DNA from: JAYOFM01 sp038117225
GTDB lineage: Bacteria > Pseudomonadota > Alphaproteobacteria > Rhodospirillales > Casp-alpha2
Assembly: GCA_038117225.1 (NCBI GenBank)
Contig: JAYOFM010000003.1
Coordinates: 1-64,000, forward strand
Direction of reading: 5' to 3'
DNA length: 64,000 nucleotides
Part shown: positions 59,170-64,000 of the stretch, in pieces
Layout of the letters: every line of letters starts with the position of its first letter
Position numbering within the stretch: position 1 is the stretch's first letter
Position numbers and translations under genes: made by a program
The notes under the pieces: model-generated
Databases searched by the model: none
Told to the model about the DNA's origin: nothing
The model's input: only the letters and a program-made list of their open reading frames with translations

Positions 59170-60924
59170 CTATTCGGCGGCTTCGGCCTGGCGCCAGACA
59201 GCCTCGAACAGGGTGATATCACCGTCGAAGCCCTTCATCGGATAACCGCCCCGATTGACGAACTCGAAGGACTTGCCGGCACAAATGCCGCGGACGATCT
59301 CGGACACGAAAATCTCGTCCGCCTGTGCCTTGTCGACGATGCGCGCCGACATCTGCACCGTGGTGCCGAACAGGTCGTTGTCTTCCTGGATCGGCTCGCC
59401 GGAATTGATGCCGATCTTCAGGTGTAGCGGCAAACTCGGATTGGCCTGATTATGCGCCATGGCGCCGCGCTGCATCATGATGGCCGCGTCGACGCTGTCG
59501 GACGCCTGATCGAAGGAGGCCATAATGCCGTCGCCGGTGTGCTTGACCTCGCGGCCGCGGAACTGGGTCAACGCCTCGCGCACCACCCGGTTGTGGGCGC
59601 GCACCACTTCCTGCGCGCCGGCATCGCCGAGCGCCTGGGTCATGGCGGTGGAACCGGCAATATCGGTAAACAGCACAGTGATGATCTTGGGCGCTTCTTT
59701 CTTGGCCTTCGGCTTGTTCCATTCTCCCAGCGCCTGGTCGAGATGTTGCGATACCTTGCCCGGTTCGGTCATGTGCAGGCTCATGGCATTGCGGCCGGCC
59801 TGAAACATCTGCATGTAGCGCGAGTCCTGCATCAGGTACTCTTCGTACTTCTCGGAGAACGCACCGGCGTGGGATTTCTTGAAGCCCATCACCTGGACGC
59901 TGTCGGCGAGGATGCGGGCCTGTGACGCGTCATCGACACCGCGTTTCTGACTCAGCACCTCGCAGGCGCCGGCGAGCCACAGGTTGACGCCGAATTTGTT
60001 GAAGTTGTCGAGTTTCTTACCCGAGGTTTCGCCTGACAGCGCCTGTTTCAGGGTCTCCATCATGAACGCCTTCTGCTTTTCGGCGTTCGGCGACAGTCCC
60101 GACGCGGGGGCCTCGCCCTCGGCTTTCGGCTCCTCATTCGCCGGTTCGGTTTCGGCGGGCGTGTCGTCGGCGACCGTCCTCTGCAACTCGGCGGCGTCGT
60201 CCGACAGGGATGGGCCATCGGCGGCGCCGCGGCCCGGCTTCTTTTTCTTCTTCTTTTTCGCCACCGGCTGCGGCGCGGGCTTGGGCGCGCGTTGTCGGCG
60301 TTTCGGTGTCTTCAACTGGGTCTTTTTGAGTGAACCGACAGCGAGGAAGCCGGCGCTGACGAAGAAGCTCAGGAAGAAGACGACGAATAGAATGTTGGCT
60401 TCCAGATTGCCCGTGATGCGCATGCCGAACATCGTCTTGCCGCCGATGATGGCCGACGTCAGGAAGGTGAAGAAAGCGGCGATGGCGACGCTGAACAGGG
60501 CCACGAACAGCAACTTCACGATGACCTGCGTCAACGTCGCGCTGCCGGTGCTTTTCTTGCGTTTTTCAATCGGGTTGCCGAAATCGTCGGCCTCGACTTC
60601 GTCCTCGTCATCGGTCCAACTCGGCGCGGCCGCGGCGGCTTCTGAGTGGTCGTCATCATAACTGGAGGAGTCGTTGCTGGCTCCGCCGCCGCCGCCGCCG
60701 CCGGACTCCATGCCGCTGCTTTTCCAGACCACGAACTCGTGCGAGACACCCTTGTCCGGATCGTAGACCTCGCGCACCACCTTGACGGCGCTGAAGCCGG
60801 GCGTTTGCGCAATCTGCTTCGCCTCGTTGGTCGCGGCTTCCTTCTGGAACGGTCCAAACTGGGCGTGAATGCTCCAGCGCCCCCCTTGTTGGACCTGCAC
60901 CTCAAACTGGGTGATCCCCGACAT
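59170..60924 (-). CDS. Membrane adenylate/guanylate cyclase with N-terminal SPOR-like and spacer regions
   Basis: The 584-residue product has an N-terminal domain (FEVQVQQGGRWSIHAQFGPF) like a SPOR fold, a Gly/Asp low-complexity linker, two membrane helices near residues 135-205, a Lys-rich run (AKKKKKKKPGRG), a helical part, and a C-terminal class III cyclase domain (about 410-575). Metal Asp 421 (VLFTDIAGST) and Asp 465 (HTGDGIMASF) are 44 residues apart, as usual. In the VNxAAR motif Asn is replaced by Gln (TTVQMSARI). It is likely active, but substrate choice is not clear. Confidence 0.8.
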   Translation of the reverse strand: MSGITQFEVQVQQGGRWSIHAQFGPFQKEAATNEAKQIAQTPGFSAVKVVREVYDPDKGVSHEFVVWKSSGMESGGGGGGGASNDSSSYDDDHSEAAAAAPSWTDDEDEVEADDFGNPIEKRKKSTGSATLTQVIVKLLFVALFSVAIAAFFTFLTSAIIGGKTMFGMRITGNLEANILFVVFFLSFFVSAGFLAVGSLKKTQLKTPKRRQRAPKPAPQPVAKKKKKKKPGRGAADGPSLSDDAAELQRTVADDTPAETEPANEEPKAEGEAPASGLSPNAEKQKAFMMETLKQALSGETSGKKLDNFNKFGVNLWLAGACEVLSQKRGVDDASQARILADSVQVMGFKKSHAGAFSEKYEEYLMQDSRYMQMFQAGRNAMSLHMTEPGKVSQHLDQALGEWNKPKAKKEAPKIITVLFTDIAGSTAMTQALGDAGAQEVVRAHNRVVREALTQFRGREVKHTGDGIMASFDQASDSVDAAIMMQRGAMAHNQANPSLPLHLKIGINSGEPIQEDNDLFGTTVQMSARIVDKAQADEIFVSEIVRGICAGKSFEFVNRGGYPMKGFDGDITLFEAVWRQAEAAE

Positions 60925-61119
60925 CGTCTTCCCGTCTACTTCAACACTCGCGAACCCCGGGCTATTTTACCGACGTGCGCTCGTAGATCACATTCAGGCC
61001 GTCGAATTTCCGCACGACTCTCGCCGAGACGAATACCCGATTGCCCCGCAAATACCTGCTACCAACGCGAGTCACGCAATATGATGCGCGCGTCATCGGT
61101 TTGTTAGCATTCGCAGCAT

Positions 61120-61149
61120 AGCAAATTAGTGCCCGCAGGGCAATTTGCT
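61120..61149. repeat. Hairpin-forming inverted repeat downstream of rpmE
   Basis: AGCAAATT at 61120-61127 and AATTTGCT at 61142-61149 are perfect inverted copies; GCCC and GGGC inside pair across GCA. It lies 39 bases after the rpmE stop (minus strand) in a 263-base gap between two genes. No T-run follows on either strand, so it is not a standard terminator. A 16-base near-palindrome ATGATGCGCGCGTCAT lies at 61081-61096. Confidence 0.5.
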
Positions 61150-61187
61150 CATAACGGAGTATGTAAGAAGGAAATGTCGGTCGTCAA

Positions 61188-61412
61188 TTAGGAATTGACG
61201 GCGAAATCCTTGAATCGCTTGTTAAACTTGGCCAAGCGACCACCGGAATCGACGAGACGATGCACACCGGTCCAGGCCGGATGCGTCAACGGGTCGATAT
61301 CGAGCTTCATGACATCGCCGGGGCTGCCCCATGTGGAGCGGGTAGTGTACGTGCTCCCATCGGTCATCTGCACCGTGATCTCATGGTAGTCTGGGTGGAT
61401 GTCCTGCTTCAT
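61188..61412 (-). CDS. rpmE: 50S ribosomal protein bL31
   Basis: bL31 is a small protein of the large subunit. The 74-residue product has KQDIHPDYHEITVQMTDGST, WGSPGDVMKLDIDP and HPAWTGVHRLVDSGGRLAKF, the type without the four zinc cysteines usual in alphaproteobacteria. ATG 61412 has GAGCAGGA upstream and gives MKQDIHPDYH. A longer in-frame start at 61466 is rejected. Confidence 0.95.
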   Translation of the reverse strand: MKQDIHPDYHEITVQMTDGSTYTTRSTWGSPGDVMKLDIDPLTHPAWTGVHRLVDSGGRLAKFNKRFKDFAVNS

Positions 61413-61478
61413 GGTCCTGCTCCCGGCGTTTAAGGCCGCCCTATATAGCCAGACGGGCCAATCCATTCAAGCGTTGTC

Positions 61479-62663
61479 TCAGTTCGCCGGTGGTCGCCTC
61501 AATTTGCGCGCCACGATAAGCCCCAGAAAAAGCACCACCACCATCACGCCGGCACCGACGAAATAGGGCGCGTCCATGCCGATCAAGCCGAAGATGAACC
61601 CGGCCCAGGCCGGGCCAAGGGCGCGCGACATGGTGGTCGCGGACCGGGTCACCCCCATGACGCCGCCCTGTTCGTCGTCGCCAGCGGCGAGCGAAATGGC
61701 GCTGTTGAGCGCCGGCGAGATAATGCTGAACCCATAGGCGGCGATGGCCATGGCGACGGCCAGAATAACCACGGTATCGGCGAACGGGATTAGCAACAAT
61801 CCAACCGCCAGCGCCGCCGCTCCCTGCACGATCAGACCGCCTTCGCCGAAACGCTTGGCCAGGCGTCCGACCAATCCGCCCTGGATCAGGGCGCTTAACA
61901 AGCCGATACCGGCGAATAGATAACCGTTCTGTTCCGGCCCCCAGCCGAACTGCCGTCGAGACCACATGGCGAAGGTTGATTCCAAGCCGGCGAAAACGAA
62001 CGTCGCGAGGAACGACAACGCGATCAGCAAGCCGACAACCGGCCGGGACAGCACGTCCTTGAAGAAGGCAGCGCCGCGCGGGCGGGGATTTGCCAACAGG
62101 GCGGCGCGGGTTCCCGCCGACAGGGATTCCTTGAGCAAGGCGAGCGCGAGTACCAATGCGGCGGCGGACAGGGCGGCGGCGGCCAGCGCCGGCGTCTGGT
62201 AGTCGGCGTTGAGCGGATCCGGTCCGGCGAGAATGCCGCCAATGGCGGGCCCGGTGATGAAGCCGATACCGAAGGCGGCGCCGATCATGCCCATGCCGCG
62301 GGCGCGGTTTTCCTTCGTCGTCACGTCGGCCACATAGGCGAAGGCGGTGGAAATATTGCCGGCCATGAAACCGCCGAGAATGCGCGCGACGAACAACATC
62401 GCCAAAGTATCCGCGAAGCCGAGGCATACGTAGCCGCCGACGGCGCCGGCGAGACTGATCAGCAGGACCGGTCGGCGTCCGACGCGGTCCGACAGGCGGC
62501 CCCAGAACGGTGCCGCCAGGAACTGCGCCGCCGAGTAGGCCGCCATGACCAGTCCGACCGTGCGCGGGCTGGCCTGGAAGAATTCCGCATAGAACGGCAG
62601 CAGCGGAATGATGATGCCGAAACCGATCAGGTCGACGACGACGATGAGAAACAGGATGGGCAC
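61479..62663 (-). CDS. MFS transporter, tetracycline-resistance (TCR) type
   Basis: The 394-residue product has about twelve helices and the marks of the TetA-like group: VVDLIGFGIIIPLLPFY at the N-terminus, the MFS loop PFWGRLSDRVGRRPVLL and FGIGFITGPAIGGILAG. The start is GTG 62663; no ATG lies upstream in frame. Close relatives include drug and siderophore exporters, so the substrate is open. It may be co-transcribed with the OmpA-like gene upstream. Confidence 0.9.
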   Translation of the reverse strand: MPILFLIVVVDLIGFGIIIPLLPFYAEFFQASPRTVGLVMAAYSAAQFLAAPFWGRLSDRVGRRPVLLISLAGAVGGYVCLGFADTLAMLFVARILGGFMAGNISTAFAYVADVTTKENRARGMGMIGAAFGIGFITGPAIGGILAGPDPLNADYQTPALAAAALSAAALVLALALLKESLSAGTRAALLANPRPRGAAFFKDVLSRPVVGLLIALSFLATFVFAGLESTFAMWSRRQFGWGPEQNGYLFAGIGLLSALIQGGLVGRLAKRFGEGGLIVQGAAALAVGLLLIPFADTVVILAVAMAIAAYGFSIISPALNSAISLAAGDDEQGGVMGVTRSATTMSRALGPAWAGFIFGLIGMDAPYFVGAGVMVVVLFLGLIVARKLRRPPAN

Positions 62664-62712
62664 GGGAAGGAGCTCTTTACTCGGTTCGGGGCGGTGATCG
62701 CCGGTCGGCGGC

Positions 62713-64000
62713 CTAGCGCTGGGTAAATTTCAATTCGATGCGTCTATTGCGTGCTTTGGCGGCCTCGCCACTGCCGGACACCAGCGGTGAAAACTGGCCG
62801 AAACCGGCGGCGACCAGTCGCCGCGCCGGCAAACCGCGGGCGATCAGATGCTGAACGACGGAAAGGGCGCGCGCCGTCGACAGGTCCCAGTTGGACGGGA
62901 AGCGCGCCGTGGCAATGGGGTCGATATCGGTATGCCCGTCGACGCGCAACACCCAGTCGATGTCGCCGGGAATTTGCGCCGACAGATCGATCAATGTTTC
63001 GGCCAGGCGATCGAGTTGGCGCTGGCCGGCCTCGCCGAGTTCCGCAGCGCCCTTCGCGAACAGGACTTCCGATTGGAATACGAAGCGGTCACCGACGATG
63101 CGAACGCCCGATTGCTCGCCCAATACCTCGCGCAGGCGACCGAAGAACTCTGAGCGATACCGGGTCAGTTCCTGTACCTTGCTGGCCAGCGCCGCATTGA
63201 GGCGTTTGCCGAGGGACTTGATCTGCACGTTCTGGTCGACGGTCTTCTTTGCCGCCAAATTGAGGGCGTTGGACAGAACGGACAGTTGTTTCTTGAGCGC
63301 CGCGAGTTGCCGGTTCAATAGCGCGATCTGGGCCCGAGACGATCGCGAGATTTCCTCTGATTCATGCAACGCCAGCTTCATGCGTTCCAGGTCCTGGCGG
63401 CGGCCTTCGGACTGGGTCTTCTCGCCTTCCAGGGTGGTTGCCACCTGCTTGTTCTGTTTCAGCGCCTGGGCCAATTCCTCCCAGGTGCTTTCCAGTTTAG
63501 CCTCCGATTCGGTCAGGCGGTTCTTGGTTTCCGTCAGGCTCGCCGTGCGGTCGGCTAGGTCGTTGCGCGCAGTCGCCAATTCCAGCAAGCGTTTCGCCAG
63601 ATCAGCCTTGGTCACGCCCAGCTCGTCGAGACGCTTGCTCAGTTCCGCCTTGGTTTCACCCAAGTTCACTTCGCTGGCGGCGAGGCTTTCCTTGGCCGTG
63701 TCGAGCCGTTGCGCAATATCGACAATTTCCGCTTCCAGTTCGCCGCGCAATGCCTGCAGGGCGGCGAGATCCTGGCCGAGATTGCCGATCTCGCTCCGCT
63801 GTGTCTCTATGGTCTTCTGGTTATCGCCGATAATCCCGAGCGCGGCATCCAATTCGCCCTGGGTCTTGGCGCCTTCATCGCGCAGCCGCGAGACGGTGCC
63901 CTTTAGGTCGTCGCGCAGCGCCACCGAGACCTGCAATTCCTGCGAAAGCTGGGCCAGATTGTTCCGCAGATCATCGTTCGAGCCGCGCTCCAGCGCCAGC
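62713..64000 (-). CDS. OmpA/MotB-type peptidoglycan-binding coiled-coil protein (5' end outside window)
   Basis: The open frame runs to the end of the window without a start, so the N-terminal part is missing (a TTG at 63936 is not a likely start). The 429 residues seen have a long coiled coil of 20-odd heptads (SLTETKNRLTESEAKLE) and a C-terminal OmpA domain with LRVDGHTDIDPIATARF, NWDLSTARALSV and RNRRIELKFTQ. Such proteins anchor to peptidoglycan and often lie next to a MotA/TolQ-like gene, which would be just outside. Confidence 0.88.
   Translation of the reverse strand, partial: LALERGSNDDLRNNLAQLSQELQVSVALRDDLKGTVSRLRDEGAKTQGELDAALGIIGDNQKTIETQRSEIGNLGQDLAALQALRGELEAEIVDIAQRLDTAKESLAASEVNLGETKAELSKRLDELGVTKADLAKRLLELATARNDLADRTASLTETKNRLTESEAKLESTWEELAQALKQNKQVATTLEGEKTQSEGRRQDLERMKLALHESEEISRSSRAQIALLNRQLAALKKQLSVLSNALNLAAKKTVDQNVQIKSLGKRLNAALASKVQELTRYRSEFFGRLREVLGEQSGVRIVGDRFVFQSEVLFAKGAAELGEAGQRQLDRLAETLIDLSAQIPGDIDWVLRVDGHTDIDPIATARFPSNWDLSTARALSVVQHLIARGLPARRLVAAGFGQFSPLVSGSGEAAKARNRRIELKFTQR

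Noticed and set aside
60250..60266. Run of Lys codons in the cyclase (AAKKKKKKK) as a possible frameshift or sequencing slip
   Set aside because: The frame is intact on both sides and the cyclase domain reads through; it is part of a low-complexity basic linker.

Overview
The window is a GC-rich stretch (AT-rich only upstream of recA and of the small heat-shock gene) of an alphaproteobacterial chromosome, most like Rhodospirillales. The reasons are the gene order flgB-flgC-fliE-fliQ-fliR-flhB followed directly by a CckA-type hybrid kinase, the three-gene transhydrogenase pntAA-pntAB-pntB as in Rhodospirillum, a COQ9 homologue, DUF1013 (TrcR) and DUF1192 proteins, a cysteine-free L31, and a CTTG-N18-CTATAT heat-shock promoter. 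Coding density is very high. I see no tRNA, rRNA, CRISPR array, insertion sequence or prophage; it reads as core chromosome with a few accessory metabolic genes.

Layout. 1-5164 is a flagellar basal-body and export operon ending in a cell-cycle kinase gene. 5271-6524 is recA with a LexA-like control region and a terminator. 6640-12906 runs alaS, an MFS carrier and a MoxR ATPase / zinc-ribbon membrane protein / VWA module. 12916-20798 is mostly minus strand: a secreted cyclophilin, cheZ, meaB with a small unknown gene, divergent pyk, and a large indolepyruvate ferredoxin oxidoreductase. 20980-25310 holds an amber-interrupted 2-oxoglutarate dioxygenase, a Cys-rich orphan, a sugar-nucleotide epimerase, a haloacetate dehalogenase and a DMT carrier. 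25301-32785 has a long-chain acyl-CoA ligase, oligoendopeptidase F, a hydrolase, an ABC1 kinase, a YbjQ protein and a cyclase-like orphan. 32795-40963 has a DMT carrier, RidA, creatinase with gamma-glutamyltransferase, the transhydrogenase operon and a DUF1028 gene. 41096-49522 has rpsU, def-COQ9, a GFA protein, purE-purK with a TPR-methyltransferase, a degenerate GGDEF protein and two DUF465 proteins. 49549-55350 is an acyl-CoA ligase and prpE-SDR-aminotransferase. 55347-64000 has trcR, a quinone oxidoreductase, small conserved proteins, an intergenic region with two terminators (possible small RNA), a thioesterase, hsp20, a membrane-bound nucleotidyl cyclase, rpmE, a Tet-type MFS carrier and the 3' part of an OmpA/MotB-like gene.

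How the genes work together. Flagellar export and CheZ point to a motile cell. CckA and TrcR are alphaproteobacterial cell-cycle regulators. PrpE, MeaB, the acyl-CoA ligases and the thioesterase fit a cell that uses short and branched acyl-CoAs through propionyl-CoA and methylmalonyl-CoA. Creatinase, gamma-glutamyltransferase, indolepyruvate oxidoreductase, the aminotransferase and PepF fit amino-acid and peptide scavenging. The haloacetate dehalogenase adds a possible xenobiotic or natural organohalide substrate. The most unusual items are the amber-interrupted dioxygenase, two divergent class III cyclase-type proteins, a GGDEF protein with a lost active site, a CckA that lacks membrane segments, and the double-terminator intergenic region.
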